In this document: one piece after another, positions 53,042 to 62,155 of the stretch
Layout: each line of letters opens with the position of its first letter
How positions within the stretch are numbered: the first letter of the stretch is position 1
From: Streptomyces netropsis
Lineage (GTDB): Bacteria > Actinomycetota > Actinomycetes > Streptomycetales > Streptomycetaceae
DNA: 64,000 nt
Direction: 5' to 3'
Assembly: GCF_014203545.1 (NCBI RefSeq)
Contig: NZ_JACHJG010000009.1
Location: 62,001-126,000 of the forward strand
Made by a program: the position numbers and the translations under genes
The notes under the pieces: model-generated
Seen by the model: the letters and a program-made list of their open reading frames with translations, nothing else
The model's database searches: none
What the model was told of the DNA's origin: nothing

Positions 53042-54250
53042 TCAGCCGCCTGCGAGTTCGTTGAAGGCCGAGCCCAGGACACTCAACGCCTCCCGCACCT
53101 CCGGCACTTCCAGCGGATCGCGCGCGTCGAAGGCCCGCTGCCGCTGTTCGTCGGTGGCGCCCAGCAGCGGCGGTGTGGACAGCCGGACCCGCAGGGCGTC
53201 GGGGCTGTCGCCGAAGCGGTGGCCGCCGGGGACGGGGCGGCCGAGCCGCGCGCTGAGATGGGTTTCCAGGTCGACGGAGTCGGTGATGGCGCGGGCGGCG
53301 AGGGACGCGCGCAGTTCGCCCAGGTCGGCGTAGAGGTAGGGGCCGGTCTGCGGGGGGCGGCAGAGCACCCCGGCGGCGGTGAGCCGCTCCCGGGCGGCGG
53401 CGGCGAGGGAGCCGTAGAGGTGGGACAGGGCGGCGGACCGGGTGCGGATGGGCTGGGGCTCGCCCAGTGCGTAGGCCGCGGCGGCGGCGATGGGGGGCGG
53501 CAACTCGGCCCGTACGGCGGTGAGGGCGGAGGTGACCCTGGCCCGCAGGATCGGCCCGCGCCCCTCCGAGGGGAAGCGGGCCACGGCGGCGGGCCAGGCG
53601 GTGGGGGTGAGGGAGCCCGCGAGGTCGGTGAGGACCACGACGTGACCGGGGATCATCTCGGCCGGCCCGACGAAGACGGTGCCGTGCGGGTCGTGCCGGG
53701 TGTCGCGCCACGTCTCGTCGCTGATGACGGTCAGTTCCTCGGCGACGGCGGCCTCGCAGACCTCGTGCAGGATCTCGGGCGGGGCGACGGTGCCGGTGGG
53801 GTCGTCGGCGACGGACAGCAGCAGCACCCGGGGCCTGCCGCCCTCGGCACGGATCCGCCGCACGGTCTCCAGCAGCGCGAACGGGTCGGGGACGCCACCG
53901 CTCTCGGCCGGTACGGGCACGTGGTACGCGGACCGCCCGGCGAGTCGGGCGAGCGGCCCGTACCCGGCGGCGCACGGCCGGGTCAGCAGCACGTCCCCGC
54001 CCGCCGCCGCGAGCAGCGCGAGCAGCAGGGGCTCGGCGCCCGGGGCCGCGATGACGTCACCGGGCTCGGTGGGCAGTCCGCGCCGCGCCCAGTACCCACA
54101 GGCGGCGGCGCGCAGCTCGCTCCCGCCCCCGACCGCCTCGGGCCCGGTCCGCCCGGCCGCCTCCGCGACCCGCGCGGCGAGCTCCGCCAGCACGGGCAGC
54201 CCGCGCTCCGGCGCGGTGAGAGCGGGGAGCGGCGGAAAGCTCGCCTGCAT
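53042..54250 (-). CDS. Aminotransferase-fold (class I/II) protein lacking the PLP lysine
   Basis: 402 aa. ATG 54248-54250 with CGGAGG 5 nt before it. The fold of type I aminotransferases is recognisable: GSELRAAACGYWARRG (~45), APGAEPLLLALLAAAGGD (~70), DDPTGTVAPP in place of NPTG (~150), and ISDETWRD (~180) for the D-x-x-Y segment. Where an SxxK lysine is expected, the sequence is DLAGSLTPTAWPAAVARFP. There is no lysine anywhere in the protein, so it cannot form the internal aldimine. It may be a pseudoenzyme or ligand-binding relative. Confidence 0.8.
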   Translation of the reverse strand: MQASFPPLPALTAPERGLPVLAELAARVAEAAGRTGPEAVGGGSELRAAACGYWARRGLPTEPGDVIAAPGAEPLLLALLAAAGGDVLLTRPCAAGYGPLARLAGRSAYHVPVPAESGGVPDPFALLETVRRIRAEGGRPRVLLLSVADDPTGTVAPPEILHEVCEAAVAEELTVISDETWRDTRHDPHGTVFVGPAEMIPGHVVVLTDLAGSLTPTAWPAAVARFPSEGRGPILRARVTSALTAVRAELPPPIAAAAAYALGEPQPIRTRSAALSHLYGSLAAAARERLTAAGVLCRPPQTGPYLYADLGELRASLAARAITDSVDLETHLSARLGRPVPGGHRFGDSPDALRVRLSTPPLLGATDEQRQRAFDARDPLEVPEVREALSVLGSAFNELAGG

Positions 54251-54371
54251 CTGGACCTCCGCCGGTTGCCCGTACCCGACCTCCACCTTCGCAGATCCCC
54301 CCGTCGCTTCACGGGTGCCCCGCCGGTGCCGCTGCGCGGCGGGCTTTGACCTCGGCTGGATGCGGCGCCGT

Positions 54372-54428
54372 TTCCCGCTGCGCGGGGCTGTTCCCGCTGC
54401 GCGGGGCTGTTGCCGCTGCGCGGGGCTG
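54372..54428 (+). repeat. 19-bp tandem repeat, three copies
   Basis: TTCCCGCTGCGCGGGGCTG at 54372-54390 and 54391-54409, and with one change (TTG) at 54410-54428. CAGCCCCGCGCAGCGG, the reverse complement of the core, recurs at ~54622, so the two sets can pair across ~200 bp. Confidence 0.85.
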
Positions 54429-54451
54429 TGACAGGTCGGTGCCGGGCCTCC

Positions 54452-54500
54452 GGGGGCCTTGTGTGGGGCTGCTTCGCTATACGCCCCACACAAGGCCCCC
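54452..54500. repeat. 18-bp perfect inverted repeat (hairpin)
   Basis: Left arm 54452-54469 (GGGGGCCTTGTGTGGGGC) and right arm 54483-54500 are exact reverse complements, with loop TGCTTCGCTATAC. It is far longer than needed for a terminator and lies between divergent genes, where no terminator is expected. Confidence 0.9.
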
Positions 54501-54718
54501 TCCGACCCGCCCCCTCCTGCCGGTGGGGGAAGAAAAAACCAGTGGGCGCCCCGCACCCGACAGACACCCGGGACCACAGAGGGTTTCCTCCCACCCGCGG
54601 AGGCCCGACACCGCACCTGAACAGCCCCGCGCAGCGGACACCGCCCCGCGCAGCGGAAACGGAACGCGACGCGCAGTCACCCGGTATCGGAAACGAACTA
54701 CCGGGTACACGTTTGCGC

Positions 54719-56215
54719 ATGCGACGTGTGTTGAGTACGTGGGACCGGTCGGCGTTCAGGATGGTTGCCGTGCGGCATTGGCCCGGGGGTGACCGGGTGT
54801 TGCCGAAGCTGTCGCGCAGCGCCGATCACGGGGCGTTGTGGCTCGGGCTGGCGGCAGGGGCCGCGGTGGTGGGCGGGCGGCCCGTGCGGCGGGCGGCGCT
54901 GCGCGGGGTGGCGTCGCTGGCGGTCGCGTCCGCGACGGTCAACACGGTCGCCAAGGCGTCCGTGCGCCGTCACCGGCCGCTGCTGGACGCCGTGCCGGTG
55001 ATACGGCAGCTGGCCCGGCAGCCGTTCACGACCTCTTTCCCCTCCGGGCACTCCGCCTCCGCGGTGGCCTTCGCGACCGGGGTCGCGCTGGAGAGGCCCG
55101 CGTGGGGCCTGGCCCTGGCGCCGATCGCCGCGTCGGTGTGCTTCTCCCGCGTCTACACCGGTGTGCACTATCCGGGGGACGTCCTGGCGGGCGCGCTGCT
55201 GGGCGCGGGCGCGGCGTTCGCGGTGCGCGGGCTGGTGCCCACGCGGGCGCAGCTCGCGCCCCCGGCCCGGCCGCGGGCGAGCGCCCCGGCGCTGCCCGGC
55301 GGCGAGGGCCTCGTCGTGGTCGCGAACGCGGGCTCCGGGCAGCGGGCGGCGGTGCGGACGGACGTGGCGGAGCAGGTGCGCGCCGTGCTCCCGCTCGCGG
55401 AGGTGGTCGAGTGCGGGTCGGAGGACGACGACGAGCCGCTGGAGGAGGTGCTGAAGGCGGCGGCCGGCCGCGCGGCGGAACTCGGCGGGGCGCTCGGTGT
55501 CTTCGGCGGTGACGGCACCGTCAACGCGGCGGCGGTCGTCGCCCGGCGGTACGGGCTGCCGCTGGCGGTGCTGCCGGGCGGTACCTACAACCACTTCGCG
55601 TACGACCTGGGCATCGAGTCCGTGGCCGACGCCTGCCGGGCCGTGGAGACCGGGGAGGCCGTGGCGGTCGACCTGGTGCGGTTCCGGCCGACGGACGACG
55701 GCGCGGACGCGGACACGACGAAGTATTTCCTCAACACCTTCAGCATCGGCGCCTACCCGGAGCTCGTGCGGGTGCGCGAGCGGTGGGCCCGCCGGATCGG
55801 GGCCTGGCCGGCCGGGGTGCTGGCGGCGGTGCACGTGCTGAACTCGGCGAAGCCGGTGCGGGTGTGGGTCGACGGCCGGGAGCGGCAGCTGTGGATGCTC
55901 TTCGTCGGCAACTGCACGTACCGGGGCGTGGGCCTGGCCCCCGTGCGGCGCCACGACCTCGCCGACGGGGTCCTGGACGTCCGCTTGGTCTACGGCGGCC
56001 GGCTGGCCCGCACCCGACTGCTCGTGGCCGCGCTGACGGGCGCGCTCAAGCACTCGCCGGTGCTCGGAACGGCCCGGGCGCGGCAATTGCGCATCAGCGG
56101 CATCCGGTCCGGTACGCACCTGGCGTACGACGGCGAAATCGCCCCGGCACCCCACGCGTTGACCATGGCGAAGGAGAACGAAGGACTGGTCGTCTACCGA
56201 CTGCTGCTCGAATGA
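54719..56215 (+). CDS. PAP2 phosphatase-diacylglycerol kinase fusion
   Basis: 498 aa from ATG 54719; the ribosome site is weak. The N-terminal PAP2 domain has KASVRRHRP (~80), PSGHSAS (~105) and SRVYTGVHYPGD (~145), the three phosphatase motifs, inside several membrane helices. The C-terminal half is a lipid kinase catalytic domain: VVVANAGSG (~203), GGDGTVN (~265), LPGGTYNHFA (~285) and the YDGE segment near the end. The fusion could make and remove phosphate on the same lipid (diacylglycerol/phosphatidic acid or undecaprenol). Same architecture is known in actinobacteria. Confidence 0.9.
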   Translation: MRRVLSTWDRSAFRMVAVRHWPGGDRVLPKLSRSADHGALWLGLAAGAAVVGGRPVRRAALRGVASLAVASATVNTVAKASVRRHRPLLDAVPVIRQLARQPFTTSFPSGHSASAVAFATGVALERPAWGLALAPIAASVCFSRVYTGVHYPGDVLAGALLGAGAAFAVRGLVPTRAQLAPPARPRASAPALPGGEGLVVVANAGSGQRAAVRTDVAEQVRAVLPLAEVVECGSEDDDEPLEEVLKAAAGRAAELGGALGVFGGDGTVNAAAVVARRYGLPLAVLPGGTYNHFAYDLGIESVADACRAVETGEAVAVDLVRFRPTDDGADADTTKYFLNTFSIGAYPELVRVRERWARRIGAWPAGVLAAVHVLNSAKPVRVWVDGRERQLWMLFVGNCTYRGVGLAPVRRHDLADGVLDVRLVYGGRLARTRLLVAALTGALKHSPVLGTARARQLRISGIRSGTHLAYDGEIAPAPHALTMAKENEGLVVYRLLLE

Positions 56216-56290
56216 CGAGACGGCACTCTCGCGATCCGAGACGACCGTTTACGGTGGCGGGACGGGACCACGGACACCGAGGGAGTCGCC

Positions 56291-57100
56291 ATGCCGCACG
56301 AGACCGCCGTCTACACCCACGGGCACCACGAGTCCGTCCTGCGTTCGCACAGCTGGCGCACCGCGGCGAACTCCGCCGCCTATCTGCTCCCCGAACTGCG
56401 GCCGGACATGGCGGTCCTGGACATCGGCTGCGGTCCGGGCACCATCACGGCCGATCTGGCCGAGCGGGTGCCGCGGGGCGGTGTGACCGCTCTGGACGCG
56501 GCCGCGGACGTGCTGGAGCGGGCGCGCGCCGTCGCCCGCGAGCGTGGCCTGGACAACGTCCGCTTCACGACCGGTGACGTCCACGCGCTGGACTTCCCGG
56601 ACGACTCCTTCGACGTCGTCCACGCCCACCAGGTGCTCCAGCACGTCGGCGACCCGGTGGCCGCGCTGCGTGAGATGCGCCGCGTCTGCCGCCCCGGCGG
56701 GATCGTCGCCGTCCGGGACGCGGACTACGCGGCCATGACGTGGCACCCGCGCGTGCCGGGTCTGGACGACTGGCAGGACCTGTACCAGCGCGTCGCCCGC
56801 GCGGGCGGCGGCGAACCCGACGCCGGGCGCCTGCTGCTGTCCTGGGCGCGGCGGGCGGGCCTCACCGACGTCACCGCCACCGCGAGCGCCTGGTGTTACG
56901 CCGGCGAGGACGAGCGTGCCTGGTGGAGCGAGATGTGGGCCGACCGCACGGTCGCCTCCACGTACGCGCGGCTGGCGGTGGACGGCGGTCACACGGACGA
57001 GGCGGGGCTCGCGGACATAGCGGCGGCCTGGCGGGAGTGGGGACGGCGGGAGGACGCGTGGTTCGCCGTCCTGAACGGCGAACTCCTGTGCAGGGTATGA
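56291..57100 (+). CDS. Class I SAM-dependent methyltransferase
   Basis: 269 aa. Motif I LDIGCGPGTITADLA (~43-57), the acidic residue in TALDAA (~68), motif GDVHALDFPDDSFDVVHAHQ (~93-112) and LREMRRVCRPGG (~125-136). Of the UbiE/Methyltransf_11 type. GAGGGAG before the ATG. The methyl acceptor is not predictable; a small molecule is likely. Confidence 0.9.
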   Translation: MPHETAVYTHGHHESVLRSHSWRTAANSAAYLLPELRPDMAVLDIGCGPGTITADLAERVPRGGVTALDAAADVLERARAVARERGLDNVRFTTGDVHALDFPDDSFDVVHAHQVLQHVGDPVAALREMRRVCRPGGIVAVRDADYAAMTWHPRVPGLDDWQDLYQRVARAGGGEPDAGRLLLSWARRAGLTDVTATASAWCYAGEDERAWWSEMWADRTVASTYARLAVDGGHTDEAGLADIAAAWREWGRREDAWFAVLNGELLCRV

Positions 57101-57113
57101 GGTGTCGGTCAGG

Positions 57114-57144
57114 CGGGGGAGGGCGAAGCGGTCGCCCTCCCCCG
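57114..57144 (+). terminator. Terminator after methyltransferase
   Basis: Perfect 13-bp stem CGGGGGAGGGCGA/TCGCCCTCCCCCG with loop AGCGG, 13 bp after the stop. Confidence 0.85.
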
Positions 57145-57174
57145 TGATCTCCTCGCTCCAACTAGCCTTGTTCC

Positions 57175-57525
57175 ATGAACATTCTGGGGACTTCGCTACG
57201 GGTCTGCGTCGGTGATCTCGACGCGGCGATCGGTGTCTACGAACGTCTGACCGGCGCCGAGGCGCTGCGCTTCCGGCGCGGCGGGGTCGACGTCGCGGCG
57301 GTCGGCTGCTTCTTCCTGATGAGCGGCCCGGAGAGAGAACTGTCGATCCTGCGGAAGATCACGGCCACCATCGCCGTCACGGACGTCGACGAGGCGCACA
57401 CCGACCTCCGAAGCGTGGGTGCGGAGATCATCGCGGGGCCGGTGGCGACACCGATCGGCCGCAACCTCGTGGCCCGCCACCCGGACGGCTCGGTCTTCGA
57501 GTACGTCGACCGCAAGTCCGCCTGA
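57175..57525 (+). CDS. VOC (glyoxalase-like) family protein
   Basis: 116 aa, one paired beta-alpha-beta-beta-beta set as in glyoxalase/bleomycin-resistance/dioxygenase proteins. It opens ILGTSLRVCVGDLDAAIGVY and closes NLVARHPDGSVFEYVDR with the metal-ligand-type Glu. The usual first His ligand is not seen, so it may bind a ligand without metal catalysis. Function unknown. Confidence 0.85.
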   Translation: MNILGTSLRVCVGDLDAAIGVYERLTGAEALRFRRGGVDVAAVGCFFLMSGPERELSILRKITATIAVTDVDEAHTDLRSVGAEIIAGPVATPIGRNLVARHPDGSVFEYVDRKSA

Positions 57526-57649
57526 TCCCGCCCCGGACGCGGCCCCTCCGACGCGCCCCGGCCGCACGGAGGGGTCTCGGCCGGTGGTGACACGCAACCA
57601 ACCGGGTGACGTGCCCTGTCCCCTCGGCACCGTCCGGTACTCCTGACAC

Positions 57650-58303
57650 ATGATCACCACGCGCGCACAGCGCCCGGTTGCCGTCGTCGCCCTCGCGCTG
57701 GCCGCCGTCCTCGGCCCGGGCACGGTCTCTCCGGCCGCCGCCGCACCCACCGGCATGCCCGAGCCGCCCTCGGTGGCCGTCGCCCGCGACGAGCTCGCGA
57801 AACTGACCGTCGAGGCGCCGCACTCGATGGACGGCTACTCGCGCGCGAAGTTCCCGCACTGGGCCCAGCAGGGCAACAAGTGCGACACCCGGGAGGTCGT
57901 GCTGCGGCGTGACGGCGAGGGCGTCACCCAGGACGACGAGTGCCGGGCGGTCTCCGGGACCTGGAAGAGCCTCTACGACGACAAGACCCTGACGGCGGCG
58001 TCACAGGTGGACATCGACCACATGGTGCCGCTGGCCAACGCCTGGCGGTCCGGGGCCGACGGCTGGACGACGGACCGGCGCAAGACGTTCGCCAACGACC
58101 TGGAGCACTCCCAGCTGATCGCCGTGTCCGCGGCCTCCAACCGGAGCAAGGGCGACCAGTCCCCCGACCAGTGGAGCCCGCCGAGCAGCGCCTACTGGTG
58201 CACGTACGCCCGGGCCTGGACGGACGTCAAGCACCTGTACCGGCTGTCGGTGACACAGCCGGAGAAGGACAAGCTCAACTCGATGCTGGACACCTGCGCC
58301 TGA
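57650..58303 (+). CDS. Secreted HNH-family nuclease (GmrSD-C/DUF1524-like)
   Basis: 217 aa. A signal peptide covers ~1-32 (hydrophobic stretch then AAAA-P cleavage site). The nuclease core is VDIDHMVPLANAWRSGA (~121, the catalytic His), with NDLEHSQLIAVSAASNRSKG (~148) and DQWSPP completing the HNH metal site. Two Cys pairs suit an exported protein. It probably degrades DNA outside the cell for nutrient use or competition. The ATG of the next gene overlaps its TGA by one base. Confidence 0.9.
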   Translation: MITTRAQRPVAVVALALAAVLGPGTVSPAAAAPTGMPEPPSVAVARDELAKLTVEAPHSMDGYSRAKFPHWAQQGNKCDTREVVLRRDGEGVTQDDECRAVSGTWKSLYDDKTLTAASQVDIDHMVPLANAWRSGADGWTTDRRKTFANDLEHSQLIAVSAASNRSKGDQSPDQWSPPSSAYWCTYARAWTDVKHLYRLSVTQPEKDKLNSMLDTCA

Positions 58304-58581
58304 TGAGCGAGGAGGCTCAGCGGTACGCGGACGAGGTCACCGCCGGCCCCGGCGGGGCGATGACCGACGAGGTGGGCGTCGTCACCGGCGACCTCACCGT
58401 CGTCACCACCCGCCTGCCCGACGACCGGGCGACGGTGCGCGTCCAGTACACCGGCGCGGAGGAGTGGTACACCCTCACCGGCGGGCCCGTCGCCGTACCA
58501 CCGGACGGCCTGGAAGCCCTGCACGCCGGGGTCCTGGAGGCCGTACGCCAGGGCGGCGAGGCGGTCGTACCGGGTCCGTGA
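58303..58581 (+). CDS. Small acidic protein of unknown function
   Basis: 92 aa translationally coupled to the secreted nuclease (TGATG). No signal peptide. DEVGVVTGDLTVVTTRLPDD then RATVRVQYTGAEEWYTLTG suggests a small beta-sheet. Being cytoplasmic and co-translated with a nuclease, it might be an immunity or handling partner, but nothing in the sequence proves this. Confidence 0.7.
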   Translation: MSEEAQRYADEVTAGPGGAMTDEVGVVTGDLTVVTTRLPDDRATVRVQYTGAEEWYTLTGGPVAVPPDGLEALHAGVLEAVRQGGEAVVPGP

Positions 58582-58607
58582 GCGGTGACCGGGACCGGTC
58601 TCACCGC
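58582..58607. terminator. Terminator between convergent genes
   Basis: The stem GCGGTGA/TCACCGC with inner ACCGG/CCGGT fills most of the 40-bp gap between the small protein and the DUF5107 gene. Confidence 0.65.
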
Positions 58608-58621
58608 CCCGGGGGCTCGTC

Positions 58622-60637
58622 TCACGACGGACGCATCCGGTACTCGTACCGCTCCGGCAGCGGATGCCGGGCGCGGGCCGTCGCCCGTACGGCGTCGGTG
58701 ACGGGGCCGTCGCCCGCGACGAGGCGTTCGGCGATGGCGTACCAGGTGTCGCCCAGCGTCTCGTCGCCCTCCCGCAGGTCGGCCACTTCGAAGCCGTCGT
58801 CGAAGAGTGCCCGCGCCGCGGGGGCGTCGCCCCGGGCGAGCAGGATCCGGGCTCTCAGCAGGATGAAGCGGCCGCGCTCGCGGACGGCGGGGCGCAACCC
58901 CGCCAGCACGTCGGCGGCGTCGTCCGCGCGGTCGGCGGCGAGCAGCGCGGTGATCGCCTCGCGGCCGAGCGCGGCCACCGCGGCGGCCCCTTCGGTGCCC
59001 GTGCCGCAGGCCGCGCCGGCCTGCCGGAAGGCGTCGAGGAAGCGGTCGGCCGCGCGTTCGCGGTGGCCGGACTCCTGGTCGGCGACCGCGAGGCAGCGCA
59101 GGGAAGGCCAGTGGCCGGCCGCGACGCGCTCCCAGCTGCGGACCGCCTGCGAGCGGTCGCCCGCGTGCCATTGGGCGACCCCCAGGTGGTAGCAGACGAC
59201 CGGATCCGGTTCCGCGACCTCCAGATGGTCGCGCCACTGCGCGGAGACGAGCGAAGGGCCGGGCGGCCGTGTCCCCGGGGCCTGCGGGAAGGTGCCGGTC
59301 CGCAACAGCTCCAGCCACGGCGCTTGTTCCTCCCCCAGGGTCGTGGGGTCGAACGGCGTGCCGGGCAGTCCGTAGCCGCCGCGCTCGACTTCCAGCGCGC
59401 CCCAGCCGGAGCCGGTGGCCAGCCGCTCCTTGGGCTCGTGGTCGGCGTACGGCCGCCACGCGGCGTACGCGGCGTCCACGTCCGCGCGCGGCAGGGCCTC
59501 CTCCAGCCGGGTCTCGACCTCGCCGCGCGCGGCGGCCCAGTCGGTGCCGTGGACCCGGCCGGGGTCGGCGGCGAGCGGCCCGTACGCCTCCAGCCAGGCG
59601 AACTCCCCGCCCGCCTCCAGCCGTACGTGCTCCAGCTGGGTGCGGGCCAGCCCCGCCTGGATCTCGGCGTAGCCACCGGTGGCGGGCTCGGTGAGCCACC
59701 GCTGCCAGCGGCGGCCGCCCGCGCCCGAGCCCCACAGGAACAGCTTGCGGCCGCGCAGCAGATCGGTCGAGGTCTGGACGAGCCCGCGCCCGTCGCCGTC
59801 CAGCGAGGCGATCCAGCGGCGGGACCCCTCGGGCACCTCGTAGAAGTAGTCGGCGGGGAACTCGCTGTTCAGCGGGTAGGTGCGGTCGACGCCGTCCCGG
59901 CTGGGCACGGAGACGCGGCACAGCGCGCGCTCGTAGCCGAAGTGCCACGCCTCGTCGGCCGGGGCGAGGACGCGGGTGCCCGCCGCTTCCGGCACGGCGA
60001 TGTTGGACCACCAGTAGACCGGCGCGGGGCGGTCGTGGGGGTTGCGGATCCGCACCCCCACGTAGAGGAAGTCGGAGCCGTCGGGCAGCCACAGGTCCAC
60101 CTGGAAGGGCAGGTCCCGCAGTCGCTCCCATTCCCACAGGCGCAGCATCTCGCCGCCGCCGGGGGCGGGCACGCGGGCGGCGTGCAGCGGGGCGACGGAG
60201 AGCGTCGTGTGCCCGGTCGCGCCGATGTTCCACTCGATGCCGCCGGAGAACCAGGCGCCGTTGAGGGCGAAGTCGGCGGGCTGGAGGACGGGGTTGCGGT
60301 AGAGAAGGTGACGGCCGGTCGGCTTGTGCTCGATGGAGTGCACGCGGCCGCCGAGGCCGGGGAGGACGGTGACGCGCAGCCGGTCGTTCTCGATGACGAC
60401 GGCGTCGAGGTCGGTGGGGACCCGCTTGCGGGTGTAGCCGTCACGCATCCGCACGGGCAGGACCGTGCGCAAGGGCGCGTGGCCGAGCTGCCGGGCCATG
60501 TCGGCGGGGAACCCGGCGCGCTGCCGGCTGTCGACGCGGTGGACCTCGTCGAGGGGCCGCAGCGCGGGCAGCGGGTTCTCGGGACCCGGTGACGCGGCGG
60601 GAAGGGACAGGACAGCTCGTCGGATGATCGTGGCCAC
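58622..60637 (-). CDS. DUF5107 / TPR protein, probable carbohydrate-related
   Basis: 671 aa. The preferred start is GTG 60635-60637 (GAGG 5 nt before); an ATG at 60692-60694 would add 19 residues. The N-terminal ~330 residues (VIENDRLRVTVLPGLGGRVH, GGIEWNIGATGH, WWSNIAVPEAAGTRVLAPAD) form the galactose-mutarotase-like beta-sandwich of DUF5107. The rest is TPR-like helices. It probably binds or processes sugars; no catalytic site is established for the family. No sugar operon is adjacent. Confidence 0.85.
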   Translation of the reverse strand: MATIIRRAVLSLPAASPGPENPLPALRPLDEVHRVDSRQRAGFPADMARQLGHAPLRTVLPVRMRDGYTRKRVPTDLDAVVIENDRLRVTVLPGLGGRVHSIEHKPTGRHLLYRNPVLQPADFALNGAWFSGGIEWNIGATGHTTLSVAPLHAARVPAPGGGEMLRLWEWERLRDLPFQVDLWLPDGSDFLYVGVRIRNPHDRPAPVYWWSNIAVPEAAGTRVLAPADEAWHFGYERALCRVSVPSRDGVDRTYPLNSEFPADYFYEVPEGSRRWIASLDGDGRGLVQTSTDLLRGRKLFLWGSGAGGRRWQRWLTEPATGGYAEIQAGLARTQLEHVRLEAGGEFAWLEAYGPLAADPGRVHGTDWAAARGEVETRLEEALPRADVDAAYAAWRPYADHEPKERLATGSGWGALEVERGGYGLPGTPFDPTTLGEEQAPWLELLRTGTFPQAPGTRPPGPSLVSAQWRDHLEVAEPDPVVCYHLGVAQWHAGDRSQAVRSWERVAAGHWPSLRCLAVADQESGHRERAADRFLDAFRQAGAACGTGTEGAAAVAALGREAITALLAADRADDAADVLAGLRPAVRERGRFILLRARILLARGDAPAARALFDDGFEVADLREGDETLGDTWYAIAERLVAGDGPVTDAVRATARARHPLPERYEYRMRPS

Positions 60638-60760
60638 GCCAACCTCGTTCCCTTCCGGGGATCGCCGTACGCCCGGCGCGCCCGTGATCTTCATGACCTT
60701 AGAGCGCGCGGGACCCGGCCGAACAGGGCCTTTCCGGCTGCGCCGCTCGTCCGCCGCGCG

Positions 60761-62155
60761 TCAGCTCCAGCGCGGGACGTCCGTCCCCCAACGCCCGGGC
60801 GGGCGTGCCCAGTCCCGTGGGCCGCCGTCGAAGGACACGGGCGGCAGCGCGTACCGCAGCCGACCCAGCGGGCTGTCCCTCTCGCTCAGCCACTCCCCCG
60901 TCTCATACGTCCGGGTGGCCCCGCCCCCGTCCCGGGTGATCGTTCCGCCCGTCAGCCACGCCGCCGTCTGCGTGAGGGCGAGGCGCGCCAAGTGGGTGCC
61001 GCCCGCGGTGCGCTGCTCGGTGACGGCGCGCAGGACGGCCGCCGCGAGGAGATAGCCGGTGCCGTGGTCCAGCGCCTGGGCGGGCAGCGCCCCGGGCCGC
61101 CCGTCGGGGCCCGCCTCGGTGACGGCGATGCCGCAGGCGGCCTGCACGAGGCTGTCGAATCCGCGCCGCCCGCCCCACGGCCCGTACCCGCCCCAGGCGC
61201 TCAACTGCCCGATCACCAGCCCCGGCCGCCGCTCGGCCAGCGCCTTCGGCGCGAGCCCGTAGCGGTCCAGCGTCCCCGGCCGGTAGCCGCTCAGGACGAC
61301 GTCGGCGTCGGCCAGCAGCGCCTCGAACGTGGCCCGGTCCGCCGTGCGGGCGAGGTCGAGCGTCGTCGACCGCTTCCCGAACCCGGTGTCGGCGTGCGCG
61401 TCCTGGCTCTCCGGCAGTTGTGGCGGATCGACCCGCAGCACGTCCGCGCCGAGCAGCGCGAGGGTACGGCCGGCGACGGGCCCGGCGATGACACGGGTCA
61501 GATCGAGGACCCGCAGGCGGTCGATGCCGCTCAGGGCGCGCACCGGTCCGCCCGCGATCCGCTCCACGCTCAGCAGCGGCCGTCGTGCGGCGGCCGCGCC
61601 TTGCGGGTGGGCCGCCCACTCCCGTGGGGTACGGACGGCGACGGCGAGGCCGCCCGCCGCGTAGATCTCCTCCTCGGCCCGCTCGGAGGGGAGTTCGGCG
61701 AGTGCGGCGGCGACGCGCGCCTCGACGTCGGATTCGTCGGCGCCCTCATGGACGTCCCGCACGTCCAGCGCGGCGAGGAGGCGGGCACGGTGGTGGGGGT
61801 AGTTCGCGTGCGTGCGCACCCAGCCGTCGGCGGACCGCCAGAACCGCGACAGCGGCGCGAAGGTCGACGCGGCGCGGCCGTCCACGCGCAGGTGCCGTTC
61901 ACTGACGAACGCGGTCGCCACGGCCCCGTCGTCCACCCGTACGGCCGGCAGCCGTCCTCCGCCGTCGCACGCGGTCCGCAGCTCGGCGGCGGCCAGGGCG
62001 CAGACGGCGACGGTCGCCCGTGCCAGTTCCCGTACGGGGAGCGCGGCCGCGAGCGTGTCGGCGGGGCCGGTGCAGTCGATGCCCGCGGGGAGGGCGGGGT
62101 CCCCGCCGAGGGCCGCCCAGGCCTGATCCGTCGCGTCGGTCGCTCGCTTGATCAC
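60761..62155 (-). CDS. CoA-transferase family III (CaiB/BaiF)
   Basis: 464 aa. The family core is in the second half: RLRVLDLTRVIAGPVAGRTLALLGADVLRVDPP, then DTGFGKRSTTLDL (the catalytic Asp region), VLSGYRPGTLDRYGL, and GFDSLVQAACGIA. The N-terminal ~210 residues are a second, degenerate copy of the fold, as in two-domain members. These enzymes move CoA between carboxylic acids. The acid is unknown. An alpha/beta hydrolase is divergent 86 bp away. Confidence 0.88.
   Translation of the reverse strand: MIKRATDATDQAWAALGGDPALPAGIDCTGPADTLAAALPVRELARATVAVCALAAAELRTACDGGGRLPAVRVDDGAVATAFVSERHLRVDGRAASTFAPLSRFWRSADGWVRTHANYPHHRARLLAALDVRDVHEGADESDVEARVAAALAELPSERAEEEIYAAGGLAVAVRTPREWAAHPQGAAAARRPLLSVERIAGGPVRALSGIDRLRVLDLTRVIAGPVAGRTLALLGADVLRVDPPQLPESQDAHADTGFGKRSTTLDLARTADRATFEALLADADVVLSGYRPGTLDRYGLAPKALAERRPGLVIGQLSAWGGYGPWGGRRGFDSLVQAACGIAVTEAGPDGRPGALPAQALDHGTGYLLAAAVLRAVTEQRTAGGTHLARLALTQTAAWLTGGTITRDGGGATRTYETGEWLSERDSPLGRLRYALPPVSFDGGPRDWARPPGRWGTDVPRWS

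Larger units (their letters stand above)
54251..54718. other. Repeat-rich intergenic region without a gene
   Basis: 468 bp between the divergent aminotransferase-like and PAP2-kinase genes. It contains three 19-bp tandem repeats, an 18-bp perfect hairpin, and inverted copies of the 19-mer core near 54622-54660. Frames crossing it are open only because of GC bias. Promoters of both flanking genes must lie here but are not evident. Confidence 0.75.
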
